Positions 17,386 to 25,062 are shown, counted from the stretch's first letter. The stretch is DNA of 64,000 bases from Parabacteroides acidifaciens (GCF_003363715.1 NZ_QREV01000020.1:1-64000); one strand, 5' to 3'. Translations and numbers: made by a program. Notes: generated from the letters alone by a model not told the origin.

Positions 17386-19596
17386 ATGTCTAAACAACTC
17401 TATACTATATTACTATTGTTTTTTATTGCCGTCTCGGCTTCTGCCGGAAAGCCGGTGAAAGGTCATGTCTACGATGAACAGAATGAACCTGTGATCGGAG
17501 CTAATATCTATTGGGAAGGGACCCAGTTTGGAACAACTTCCGATGCGGACGGCTATTTTGAGCTCGAGAAGAATGATGATTCGAAGAATCTGGTTGTCAG
17601 TTATATCGGCTATACGACGTCGGTTGTTCCGGTGACTTCCGATGGCAAACCTTTGCGCGTCGTGCTTGTCGGTGAAGTAGCCCTGCAGGAAGTCGTTATC
17701 AGCGAGCGTAAGATGGGAACGATCGCTTCCCGTACCAGCGTGTTGCAGACGCAGAAGATCACCTATGACGAGATTTGCCGTGCCGCCTGCTGTAACCTGG
17801 CCGAAAGCTTCGAGACGAATCCGTCTGTCGATGTCTCTTATGCGGACGCGGCGACGGGCGCCCGCCAGATCAAGCTGTTGGGGCTTGCCGGAACATATGT
17901 GCAGATGCTGACGGAAAATTATCCGAACTTCCGGGGTGCCGCCTCCTTATACGGATTGGATTATGTGCCCGGCGCCTGGATGGAAAGCATCCAGGTATCG
18001 AAAGGGACATCGTCCGTCAAGAATGGCTATGAGGCGCTGGCCGGCCAGATCAATGTGGAGTTTAAGAAGCCTCCGACGGCCGACATCTTCTCCGTGAATC
18101 TCTTTGGCAGCGACGCCGGCCGGTATGAAGGAAACGCGGATGCCTCCTGGCATATCAACGATAAAGTCTCGACCGGCTTGTTGGTGCACTATTCGAATGA
18201 CAAGATGCAGCACGACGGGAATGACGACGGTTTCCTGGATACGCCCCTGAAAGAACAGGTGAACCTGATGAACCGCTGGTATCACAAGTTGGACCATTAT
18301 GTGGCCCAGTACGGCGTCCGTTATCTGCATGAGAACCGTACCGGCGGTCAAGCGACAAAGCATCATGATTTTGCCGATCCCTATCGGGTCCGCCTGCAAA
18401 CGAACCGGGCGGAACTGTTCACGAAACAGGCCTATATCATCGATAAGGAAAAGGTGGAAAGCGTAGCCCTGATCCTTTCCGGCTCCTATCATGAGCAGAA
18501 ATCCATGTACGACCGCATCCCCTATAATGTGTATCAAAACAATGTCTATGCCAGCCTGCTCTACGAAAAAGAGTTCTCGCCGGCGCATAGCCTGAGCACA
18601 GGTCTGAGCATGAACTACGACGGTTTTGATGAAAACCTGACGCAAGACGGCATCCGGACGCCTTTCGACCGGACGGAAATCGTTCCCGGCGCCTATGCGC
18701 AATATACATATAACCTGAATGACAAACTCATCGTGCTGGCAGGACTGCGTGCGGACTATAGTTCGTTGTACGACTTTTTTGTCACGCCCCGCCTGCATGT
18801 CAAATACAATCCCTTCGACTGGTTCCATGTGCGTGCCTCGGCAGGAAAAGGATTCCGGACGGCAAACGTGCTGGCTGAAAATAACTTCCTGCTGTCCAGT
18901 AGCCGTAAAATGAATATCGCTCCGGATCTGGACCAGGAAGAGGCTTGGAATACAGGTGTGAACCTTTCGTTTTATATCCCGCTTTTCGGAAAGGAATTGA
19001 CGTTGAATGGCGAATGGTATTATACGGATTTCCGGAAACAAGTCGTTGTGGACATGGACAGCGACCCGCATGCCGTGAGTTTCTATAACCTGGACGGCCG
19101 TTCCTATTCGAATAGCTTCCAGGTCGAAGCCACTTATCCGTTCTTTCGCGGCTTTACACTGACCGCCGCCTATCGTTATACCGATGCAAAAACGGATTAC
19201 CGGAATGCGGACGGCATAACCCGGCGTCTGAAAAAGCCCCTGGTCAGCGACTATAAAGGCCTGCTGACCGCTTCTTACCAGACGCCCCTGAAGAAATGGC
19301 AGTTCGACCTGACCGGACAGTTCAACGGAGGCGGACGGATGCCGGCTCCGGATGCCGTAAACCCGTTGTGGGAGCCGGACTTTAAAGCCTATACAGTCGT
19401 GAATGCCCAGATCACGAAGTATTTCCGCCGCTGGTCTGTCTATGTCGGAGCCGAGAACTTATTCGACTATAAACAGCCGCATCCCATCATCGACGCCGGG
19501 AATCCGCGCGGAGATAACTTCGACGGATCGATGGTCTGGGGACCGGTCCACGGCCGGAAGATTTATGCCGGACTGCGTTTTAATATCAGCAGATAA
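17386..19596 (+). CDS. TonB-dependent outer-membrane receptor, putative metal uptake
   Basis: The 736-residue receptor has a signal peptide (1-20), a carboxypeptidase-regulatory-like beta-sandwich (KGHVYDEQNEPVIGANIYWEG, in part, about 25-110), a plug domain (ASLYGLDYVPGAWMESIQVSKG region, 180-215) and a 22-strand-type barrel ending in AGLRFNISR with a terminal aromatic-rich strand. It lacks a SusD partner, so it is not a classical glycan receptor. The flanking Cys/His-rich protein and HMA protein suggest a metal or metallophore ligand. The 82-nt gap upstream holds an 8-bp inverted repeat (TTTGTTAT 17311-17318, ATAACAAA 17368-17375), a possible regulatory structure. Confidence 0.85.
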   Translation: MSKQLYTILLLFFIAVSASAGKPVKGHVYDEQNEPVIGANIYWEGTQFGTTSDADGYFELEKNDDSKNLVVSYIGYTTSVVPVTSDGKPLRVVLVGEVALQEVVISERKMGTIASRTSVLQTQKITYDEICRAACCNLAESFETNPSVDVSYADAATGARQIKLLGLAGTYVQMLTENYPNFRGAASLYGLDYVPGAWMESIQVSKGTSSVKNGYEALAGQINVEFKKPPTADIFSVNLFGSDAGRYEGNADASWHINDKVSTGLLVHYSNDKMQHDGNDDGFLDTPLKEQVNLMNRWYHKLDHYVAQYGVRYLHENRTGGQATKHHDFADPYRVRLQTNRAELFTKQAYIIDKEKVESVALILSGSYHEQKSMYDRIPYNVYQNNVYASLLYEKEFSPAHSLSTGLSMNYDGFDENLTQDGIRTPFDRTEIVPGAYAQYTYNLNDKLIVLAGLRADYSSLYDFFVTPRLHVKYNPFDWFHVRASAGKGFRTANVLAENNFLLSSSRKMNIAPDLDQEEAWNTGVNLSFYIPLFGKELTLNGEWYYTDFRKQVVVDMDSDPHAVSFYNLDGRSYSNSFQVEATYPFFRGFTLTAAYRYTDAKTDYRNADGITRRLKKPLVSDYKGLLTASYQTPLKKWQFDLTGQFNGGGRMPAPDAVNPLWEPDFKAYTVVNAQITKYFRRWSVYVGAENLFDYKQPHPIIDAGNPRGDNFDGSMVWGPVHGRKIYAGLRFNISR

Positions 19597-19620
19597 TGTG
19601 TCAATTAAATTATTTATATC

Positions 19621-19953
19621 ATGAAACAATTAGTAGTAGCTTTGATTTGTGCCGTATTTACTTTTTCCACGGCCTATGCACAGGATGCAAAGAAGAAAAA
19701 GGAATCCGTGACTTTCTTTGTAGAAGGCATGGATTGTGCAAATTGCGTTAAGAAGATCGAGAAGAATATCGCCTTTGAAAAAGGAGTGACCGATCTGAAA
19801 TGTGATCTGAACACCCGCACGGCAGTTGTTACCTACCGTGCAGATAAAACCTCCAAGACCAAGTTGGCTTCAGCCTTTAAGAAGATTGGCATGGAGGCGA
19901 CTCCGGTCGATAACGGCGCCGGTTGCCCGGTTGATCCGAAGAAAAAGAAATAG
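19621..19953 (+). CDS. Exported heavy-metal-associated (HMA) domain protein
   Basis: The 110-residue protein has a signal peptide (1-20, ending AYAQ), a Lys-rich linker, and one ferredoxin-like HMA domain with the metal motif GMDCANC (about 37-43). A further Cys occurs in the C-terminal GAGCPVD before a Lys tail. HMA domains bind Cu(I) or Zn(II); location in the periplasm is implied by the signal peptide. It follows the TonB receptor after 24 nt and is probably a periplasmic metal chaperone for that system. Confidence 0.85.
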   Translation: MKQLVVALICAVFTFSTAYAQDAKKKKESVTFFVEGMDCANCVKKIEKNIAFEKGVTDLKCDLNTRTAVVTYRADKTSKTKLASAFKKIGMEATPVDNGAGCPVDPKKKK

Positions 19954-19996
19954 AGGATGATTTGTCTCTCCTTATTCAATATTCGCGAGAATACTG

Positions 19997-20004
19997 TATC
20001 TTTG
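19997..20004 (+). promoter_or_regulatory. -7 promoter box of the ECF sigma operon
   Basis: TATCTTTG lies 106 nt before the ATG at 20111 and just after an imperfect palindrome TATTCGCGAGAATA (about 19980-19993) that could be an operator. The long 5' leader contains no obvious hairpin with a T-run. Confidence 0.5.
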
Positions 20005-20110
20005 GAACGTTTTTGATGGAAAAATATTTATTCCGGAATGCAGCGTTTCGGACGGTTCTAACATCATATTAAATGTACAGCCTTGAAAAGGGCGTGAAGG
20101 CACACATTAA

Positions 20111-20638
20111 ATGACGGAGAAACAACTGATAGAGGGTTGTAAGAGTGGGGAAAGGCTGGCTCAGAAGGAGCTGTATGAAACATATTCCCGCAAAATGATG
20201 GGCGTTTGTCTGCGTTACGTAAGCGACAGGGAGACTGCCCGTGATTTGTTGCAGGACGGTTTCGTAAAAGTCTTCACCAGTATGGATTCCTATTCGGGGA
20301 TCGGGTCATTTGAAGGGTGGATGCGAAAGATCTTTGTCAATTGTGCGTTGGAGTATTTGCGTAAATCGGATGTTTTGCGCGAGGCGACCGACTTGGATAA
20401 CACGGCGGAACTCGTTCATCCGGACAGTTCCGCAATATCCGATATGTCGGCGGTCGAGCTGATGAAACTGGTGCATGAACTGCCCGCCGGCTTTCGTACG
20501 GTGTTCAACCTGTTCGCGATAGAAGGCTATTCGCATAAGGAGATCAGCGAGATGATGAACATCACCGAGAGCACTTCCCGTTCGCAGTTTACGCGTGCCA
20601 AGCAGCTGTTACAACGCAGAATTAACGAATTGTATTGA
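20111..20638 (+). CDS. RNA polymerase ECF-type sigma-70 factor
   Basis: The 175-residue protein has sigma region 2 (EKQLIEGCKSGERLAQKELYE start, YVSDRETARDLLQDGFVKVF core) and region 4 (LPAGFRTVFNLFAIEGYSHKEISEMMNIT, in part) with the DNA-reading helix TESTSRSQFTRAKQLL. Region 3 is absent, as in ECF factors. The next gene, 12 nt downstream, encodes a protein with an anti-sigma-like cytoplasmic N-terminus and one membrane segment, so the pair should work as sigma and cognate regulator. The inducing signal is not visible. Confidence 0.92.
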   Translation: MTEKQLIEGCKSGERLAQKELYETYSRKMMGVCLRYVSDRETARDLLQDGFVKVFTSMDSYSGIGSFEGWMRKIFVNCALEYLRKSDVLREATDLDNTAELVHPDSSAISDMSAVELMKLVHELPAGFRTVFNLFAIEGYSHKEISEMMNITESTSRSQFTRAKQLLQRRINELY

Positions 20639-20650
20639 GAAAAAAAGGAA

Positions 20651-21886
20651 ATGAAAGATAAGGAAAGAGACATATTTGACGATTTGCTGCGTGAGAAGTT
20701 ATACGACTTCGAAGCAGACACGTTGCCGGGTGACTGGGAGGCCATTGCCGACCGCCTGCCTGCCGCAAAGACTGTCCCTTTCCGGCGGACTTTGCGCTAT
20801 TGGGCTGCCGCTGCCGTTATCTCCTTATTGGTCGTCACCGGAGGCGTTTATGTCGTGAACCGCGACAAAGAACCGATGCCCGTTGCCGAAACAATCCGGG
20901 AAAAGACAGACGCAGTGGAGACGCAGTTGGCGGAACAAACCCAGCCGGCCGCTCCAGTTGCTGTGGCCGAACCTTCCCGAAATAGCACGGATAAGCCTGT
21001 TGTTGCTCAAACGTCCTTGTCCCCGCGCTTGACGCGGGGCCGCATCGGTACAGACCTTATCAATCAGCCGCTCATAGAGCCGGTTCCAGTGCGATCCCGC
21101 GTCAAGCACGGGAACGAGGTGCCTTTGACACAGCTCTCTGTGCCGGAGGAATCTGAAATACGTCCGGTTGAGACGCGTGCCCTGATTGCCGACGCAACAC
21201 CCGTGAAGGAAGCCGGTAAAGCTCCGGTGAGAAGATGGGGCTTCGGAATGGGCGGAGGAAGCGTGACCGCCGGGACATCCAATTCTCTGAACACCTTTGC
21301 GCTGAAGAACACGGCGCTGATCGACAGAGAGCTGATCCAGCTGAACTCACCTTATTTCAACGAGCAGTCTCCAAAAATAAACATTCATCATAAAACACCT
21401 GTAACAGTCGGGATGGGCGTCAGTTACTATCTGAACGACCGTTTCTCCCTGCAATCCGGTTTGAACTATACATTCCTTTCTTCCGAGTGGGAAACGAATG
21501 CCGTTTATTATGGCGAGACAAAGCAGAAGTTGCATTTTATCGGAATACCCCTTTCCTTGTCCTATAAGATTGCGGAATGGAAACGCATACAGTTTTATGC
21601 AGCCGCCGGCGGAATGACGGAGATCAATGTGGCCGGTAAGCTGACTTCCAAGATATTTGTCGGGAATGATGAAATCCGTCATGAGAAAAGACATATCCGG
21701 ATGAAAGAATGGATGTGGTCTGTAAACGGCCGTGTCGGAGCCAGTTATCCCTTGCTTCGCTTCCTGAGTGTATATGCGGAAGCAGGCGCCGGCTATTATT
21801 TTGACAATGGAAGCGACATCGAAACGATCCGCTCCGAGAAACCGTTTAATGTCAACCTGCAGGCGGGTTTCCGTTTGGGCTTTTGA
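20651..21886 (+). CDS. Sigma-linked membrane protein with outer-membrane beta-barrel domain (candidate anti-sigma)
   Basis: The 411-residue protein begins with a cytoplasmic-looking, charged segment DDLLREKLYDFEADTLPGDW typical of Bacteroidota proteins encoded beside ECF sigma genes. One transmembrane helix follows (about 48-66, WAAAAVISLLVVTGGVYVV). A long Pro/Glu/Ala linker (70-200) leads to a C-terminal beta-barrel domain of the OMP_b-brl type (VGMGVSYYLNDRFSLQSGLNYTF, in part) ending AGFRLGF. It overlaps no gene and is cotranscribed with the sigma factor. Odd feature: the linker contains an inserted pair of inverted hairpin repeats at 21021-21112, kept in frame. An inner-membrane helix joined to an outer-membrane barrel would make a trans-periplasmic protein; alternatively the barrel may be atypical. 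Confidence 0.75.
   Translation: MKDKERDIFDDLLREKLYDFEADTLPGDWEAIADRLPAAKTVPFRRTLRYWAAAAVISLLVVTGGVYVVNRDKEPMPVAETIREKTDAVETQLAEQTQPAAPVAVAEPSRNSTDKPVVAQTSLSPRLTRGRIGTDLINQPLIEPVPVRSRVKHGNEVPLTQLSVPEESEIRPVETRALIADATPVKEAGKAPVRRWGFGMGGGSVTAGTSNSLNTFALKNTALIDRELIQLNSPYFNEQSPKINIHHKTPVTVGMGVSYYLNDRFSLQSGLNYTFLSSEWETNAVYYGETKQKLHFIGIPLSLSYKIAEWKRIQFYAAAGGMTEINVAGKLTSKIFVGNDEIRHEKRHIRMKEWMWSVNGRVGASYPLLRFLSVYAEAGAGYYFDNGSDIETIRSEKPFNVNLQAGFRLGF
21021..21112. repeat. Pair of inverted REP-like hairpins inside a coding sequence
   Basis: CCCCGCG-CTTGA-CGCGGGG (21021-21039) is a perfect 7-bp hairpin. CCCGCGTCAAGCACGGG (21096-21112) is nearly its reverse complement and is itself a hairpin. The two units with the 56 nt between them look like a BIME-type element; they encode about residues 124-154 of the host protein without breaking the frame. 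Confidence 0.65.
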
Positions 21887-21937
21887 ACAGTAAACAAATA
21901 AATAATAAACAATATAAAATTAAAAGAACAGTAAAAA

Positions 21938-22720
21938 ATGAAGAAACTTAAAGTTTTAGGATTGGCAGCAATCGCTGCGGGAATGGTAACGTTAACCTCT
22001 TGTTTGGATAGTGGAGGAAATAAACAAACATTACAAAGCTATGCTATTGTGGATTATTCCTCTACGATGAGAAAGCTTATATATCCTTTGGGATATTATC
22101 CGTTGTATATACCAGCTGTTGCAAATGATGTAAACTATAATCCAGGCGATTGTGTGATTGCAAATTATACGGTGGATTTTGACTCTCCGGATAATGCAAA
22201 TGCTTCAACGAATGGTTTCTATGTAGCGTCGGGTGCTGCTTCCTCCGCACTACCTAAATATAATTTCTCTTTCTCTGAATCAGATTCAACAGCATTGGAA
22301 GGTGAAGTTCTTTTATCCGGTGCTGAAAGTGTATTAATGATGTCTGCTAATTATCAGAGAATTATTGCAGAGCCTATTTTTGAATCTATATTGACAGATC
22401 AGAAAAATGATTATAGATTGATGTTTGATTATGATCAGGAGCCAGCGACAGTGAATAGTACAGAAAGGGTGTACACTTTGTATTTGCGTTGTCAGAAACT
22501 GACAGATGGAAAGGCGCCTACTCTTAGTAATGCTAAAGATGCGGCCATTTTTGATGCAGGTCAGTTTTATTCTACTCTGAAGAGTAGGGAAAGTGCAGCT
22601 GGTAAAAAAGTTGCAAGTTATCAAGTTAAATATGCAAAGTCCTTCAATTCAGACTCCACAAAAGTCATGACTTGGGGCGTTTCTAATATCTCTCAGTTCT
22701 CGATAGCAGAGTCTGAATAA
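21938..22720 (+). CDS. NigD-like lipoprotein
   Basis: The 260-residue exported lipoprotein has a lipobox TLTSC (Cys22). It resembles the NigD-like family of Bacteroidales surface lipoproteins: an N-terminal small beta domain, a central GDCVIANYTVDFDSPDN stretch and a C-terminal half with YTLYLRCQKL and VKYAKSFNSDSTKVMTWGVS. It lies 51 nt after the sigma-linked barrel gene and may belong to that operon. The gene at 25875 encodes a paralogue with the same plan (ECILFDYSIDYG, YSLYLRAIK, FRVNYASAFGKDS). Function unknown. A strong terminator follows. Confidence 0.7.
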   Translation: MKKLKVLGLAAIAAGMVTLTSCLDSGGNKQTLQSYAIVDYSSTMRKLIYPLGYYPLYIPAVANDVNYNPGDCVIANYTVDFDSPDNANASTNGFYVASGAASSALPKYNFSFSESDSTALEGEVLLSGAESVLMMSANYQRIIAEPIFESILTDQKNDYRLMFDYDQEPATVNSTERVYTLYLRCQKLTDGKAPTLSNAKDAAIFDAGQFYSTLKSRESAAGKKVASYQVKYAKSFNSDSTKVMTWGVSNISQFSIAESE

Positions 22721-22766
22721 GTATTTCTGAAATTTTAGGAATTCTTATTCCTTAAGATAAATACAG

Positions 22767-22818
22767 GCATCGGATGGAAAACGGATAAATATCCGGATTC
22801 TGTTCGATGCTTTTTTTT
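22767..22818 (+). terminator. Terminator of the sigma/NigD-like operon
   Basis: GCATCG (22767-22772) pairs with CGATGC (22805-22810); inside it CGGAT-AAAT-ATCCG (22782-22795) adds a second stem. Eight T residues (22811-22818) follow. Confidence 0.8.
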
Positions 22819-22929
22819 GAGCGTTTTCTGCCATTACTTTGCCTTACATTCACCGGCGAAAAGAGAGAAGTAAACCGGGTTGAAAAACGCAGGATCAACT
22901 TAAAACCGACAATTTATTTTGGCGACAAA

Positions 22930-23078
22930 ATGAAGGTAAAAATGGCGTTGCAAGGAATTGCAGGCACGATTTCGTTCGATTTGATTTTACGGTGGATGCG
23001 AAGCTCTGGTTCCTGATTTTGTGCTGTCTTGCAGGCGGGCTTTTGTATACTTCAGTTTGTTCTACCCTTTTAGTATAG
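22930..23078 (+). pseudogene. Possible frameshifted remnant of a small membrane protein
   Basis: The first frame reads MKVKMALQGIAGTISFD from an ATG at 22930. About 22975-22990 a second frame takes over and reads FDFTVDAKLWFLILCCLAGG, then LLYTSVCSTLLV before a TAG at 23076-23078. The repeated FD at the junction suggests a one-base change broke a short membrane-protein gene. I do not recognise the family. Otherwise 22819-23117 holds nothing I can name. Confidence 0.3.
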
Positions 23079-23117
23079 TGAAGCTGTATCAATTATTATG
23101 GTGCGCAGATGCCATAG

Positions 23118-23637
23118 ATTTAAAAGAGGCTTATTGTATAAAACGCATTTTTTAGGCTAAAAAAAGCTCCGAAACAAAACAAATGTTAATCCGCTTTTCA
23201 GACGTCAAAAAGGGACTTTTCCCTCTTTTTTGAGCGTTTTCCGTAATTATGACCGTCCTCTTTGCCATTACGACCGTGCTAATAGGCAGTGCACTCGGCA
23301 CCTCGCGAAGATTATGACGGTCGTAATGGAGATTATGACGGTCGTAATTGAAAAGAGGACCGTTTTCATGGCAAAAAAGCACCTGAATTTCCTTGGGATA
23401 TTTGGAACGCCGTCCGTTTTGTTTTCAAATATTCGATTCTCCGGGAGTTAAGGTTTATCACTTTGTCGGTGTTTTTGGTTTTTGCCAATCAAATTGCACA
23501 CTTTTCAGGATGACCTCGGCAGCTCATTCCGTCCGATGTCAGCCGGAATGGGTAAAACCATGAAAAGAGTCAATCCGAAATCGATCAAGATTTCGAATGA
23601 AATAGAAAAACGGTCGGAGAAGGGGGATATTGTATAT
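23118..23637 (+). repeat. Dispersed element, copy III (type A core)
   Basis: Nearly the same sequence as 591-1122: it starts AAAAGAGGCTTATTGTATAA and ends GAAATAGAAAAACGG, a G-run and ATATTGTATAT. The core (23230-23372) has two adjacent 21-nt units GATTATGACGGTCGTAAT and an inverted ATTACGACCGT, flanked by complementary ATGACCGTCCTCTTT and AAAGAGGACCGT. Its right end runs directly into the 66-bp direct repeat at 23638. The short open frames here encode heptad-like peptides and are not credible genes. Confidence 0.75.
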
Positions 23638-23703
23638 TTTAACATATTTGAAACCACTCCCGGAACATCCGTATATACACGGATTTAATCTTTCCCGACT
23701 GTA
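23638..23703 (+). repeat. 66-bp direct repeat flanking the Abi island, left copy
   Basis: 63 of 66 positions match 25734-25799. It starts TTTAACATATTTGAAACC and includes ACTCCCGGAACATCCGTATA. The two copies enclose 2,030 bp with the Abi gene and gene fragments. Confidence 0.85.
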
Positions 23704-23817
23704 CTGTGTGCGCAACTTCGGCAGTCAGTCCGGCACTGAAATTCTCCGGTGGCTGCACCGCAACGAATTGATAGACGATGGCGGCTCACGGGATTTCAAT
23801 GTTCTGTACCCGTAATT
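23704..23817 (+). pseudogene. C-terminal gene fragment at the island's left edge
   Basis: One frame is open from within the direct repeat to a TAA at 23815-23817 and reads FGSQSGTEILRWLHRNELID, then DGGSRDFNVLYP. It looks like the tail of a real protein, directly followed by a terminator-like hairpin, but no start or promoter fits. The parent family is not recognised. Confidence 0.3.
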
Positions 23818-23820
23818 ATA

Positions 23821-23853
23821 GTAAAGTGTTCGGGGATTACCCGGACACTTTAC
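23821..23853 (+). terminator. Hairpin after the gene fragment
   Basis: GTAAAGTGTTCGGG and CCCGGACACTTTAC pair around a 5-nt loop with one non-Watson-Crick position. No T-run follows on the plus strand, so it is either a weak terminator or another structured element. Confidence 0.5.
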
Positions 23854-23873
23854 AAAATTATGCCGGAATATAT

Positions 23874-23904
23874 TTTGTGGTTTAAGAGAAAAGTTCTATA
23901 TTTG
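23874..23904 (+). promoter_or_regulatory. Strong promoter of the first Abi locus
   Basis: TTTG (23874-23877), 19 nt, then TATATTTG (23897-23904) is a textbook Bacteroidota promoter. It would start a transcript at about 23910, 60 nt before the Abi start codon. The second Abi gene has the same arrangement with the same 19-nt spacing. Confidence 0.8.
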
Positions 23905-23909
23905 CAACC

Positions 23910-23961
23910 AATAGAACCTGCCAAGCCTCTTAACAATGCTCAAATAGGCAGGTCGTTTTTT
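23910..23961 (+). ncRNA. Putative Abi-associated stem-loop RNA 1
   Basis: ACCTGCC (23916-23922) and GGCAGGT (23947-23953) form a perfect 7-bp stem around a 24-nt loop that contains GCTCA near its 3' side. CG and six T residues (23956-23961) follow, so transcription may often end here, giving a roughly 50-nt RNA; read-through would reach the Abi ATG 18 nt after the stem. The gene at 34656-35552 has a leader with the same plan (8-bp stem, 26-nt loop, GCTCA, U-tract, 19 nt to ATG). Whether it is a free RNA partner or an attenuator cannot be told from sequence. Confidence 0.55.
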
Positions 23962-23971
23962 ATATATACCT

Positions 23972-24871
23972 ATGAAACAGCCATTTACCAAAGTTTTCTA
24001 TACTTCCCAACAACATATTACTCTTTTAAAGAGCAGAGGTTTAGTAATAACGGACGAGCGAAAAGCGGCAGATTATTTGTACAATATCGGCTACTTCCGT
24101 TTGAGTGCTTATTTTTACCCGTTATTGAAGTTGCCAAAAGAGCAACACCAATACAAGTCGGGTGCGACTTTTATCCAAGCATTGGATATGTACCGTTTTG
24201 ACCGCAAATTGCGGTTGCTTCTATTCAATGAAATCGAAAAAATAGAAATAGCTATCCGCAGTTGCATGACCAATGCCGCCAGCGAGTATTTCAATGACCT
24301 GTTTTGGATTACCAACCCTGCCTATTTCTACAATATGCAGAATTTCCAGTACACACAAGATACGATAGATGCCGAACTGAAAAAATCGAAAGAAGATTTC
24401 ATCCTGCATTTCCAGTCAGCCTATACCGATAGTTATCCGCCTGCATGGATGATTGCCGAGATATTGCCGTTAGGTATGCTTTGCCGCATCTATACCAATT
24501 TGAAGGACAATGTGATCAAGAAACGGATTGCGCAACATTTCGGTTTGCAAGTTCCGGTATTCAGTTCATGGATCGTGATTTTGGCTGGTTTGCGTAATAT
24601 GTGTTGCCACCATTGTCGTACATGGAATAGGGAACTGGCGGTTATCACGACCGAACCCCGCCGGACACAATTCGGCTGGATAAATTCTTCACGGACGGAC
24701 AAGCGTAGGATGTACTACCGCATTTGCATGATACGTTATTTCCTTTTTACGGTATCACCCGGCAATACATTCGAGGATAAGCTAAAGGCACTGTTAGCCG
24801 CCTATCCGAATATTGATACCCGTGCGATGGGCTTTCCCGTTGGTTGGGAAAACGAGGATATTTGGAAATAG
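23972..24871 (+). CDS. Abi-family (Abi_2, AbiD/AbiF-like) HEPN protein 1
   Basis: The 299-residue protein is a member of the Abi_2 family of abortive-infection proteins, which carry a HEPN ribonuclease fold. Seen: an N-terminal LLKSRGLVITDERKAADYL, then YFRLSAYFYPLLK, the conserved DRKLRLLLFNEIEKIEIAIR helix (in part), and the HEPN motif R208-N-M-C-C-H213 followed by HCRTWNR. The C-terminus IDTRAMGFPVGWENEDIWK is almost identical to the second Abi protein, while the rest is clearly diverged. The expected role is RNA cleavage that shuts down infected cells, normally held in check by a partner. It has its own promoter and stem-loop leader and sits inside an island bounded by direct repeats. Homologues of the AbiF type have been reported, as I recall, to act with a small RNA antitoxin. 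Confidence 0.88.
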   Translation: MKQPFTKVFYTSQQHITLLKSRGLVITDERKAADYLYNIGYFRLSAYFYPLLKLPKEQHQYKSGATFIQALDMYRFDRKLRLLLFNEIEKIEIAIRSCMTNAASEYFNDLFWITNPAYFYNMQNFQYTQDTIDAELKKSKEDFILHFQSAYTDSYPPAWMIAEILPLGMLCRIYTNLKDNVIKKRIAQHFGLQVPVFSSWIVILAGLRNMCCHHCRTWNRELAVITTEPRRTQFGWINSSRTDKRRMYYRICMIRYFLFTVSPGNTFEDKLKALLAAYPNIDTRAMGFPVGWENEDIWK

Positions 24872-24910
24872 GCATCAGTGATGCCTATTTATGAGACAGT
24901 GTCACATAAA

Positions 24911-25051
24911 TTACACCCTTCCGTACACCGTCCTTACCTTCTCGCCGTCCAGCAGCTTGCATGGCCGTACCACCCATGCCGCACCGTCCGCCATCATACC
25001 CGGCAACGCCTTTTCGCCACCGCCCTCAATTTCCGGCAGCGTAACAGCCAC
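24911..25051 (-). pseudogene. Fragment of an unrecognised gene (C-terminal end)
   Basis: Read on the minus strand, GTG at 25051 opens 46 codons: VAVTLPEIEGGGEKALPG, then MMADGAAWVVRPCKLLDG and EKVRTVYGRV, ending TAA at 24913-24911. The coding character is good, but an in-frame stop lies just upstream and the IS-like end at 25063 follows at once. It is therefore probably the tail of a gene cut by that element. High G+C compared with its surroundings suggests a mobile-element origin. Confidence 0.35.
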
Positions 25052-25062
25052 TATTTACGGCT

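Noticed and set aside
23749-24201. 150-codon frame overlapping the start of the first Abi gene
   Set aside because: It overlaps the gene in another frame, contains the stem-loop leader and lacks recognisable protein character.
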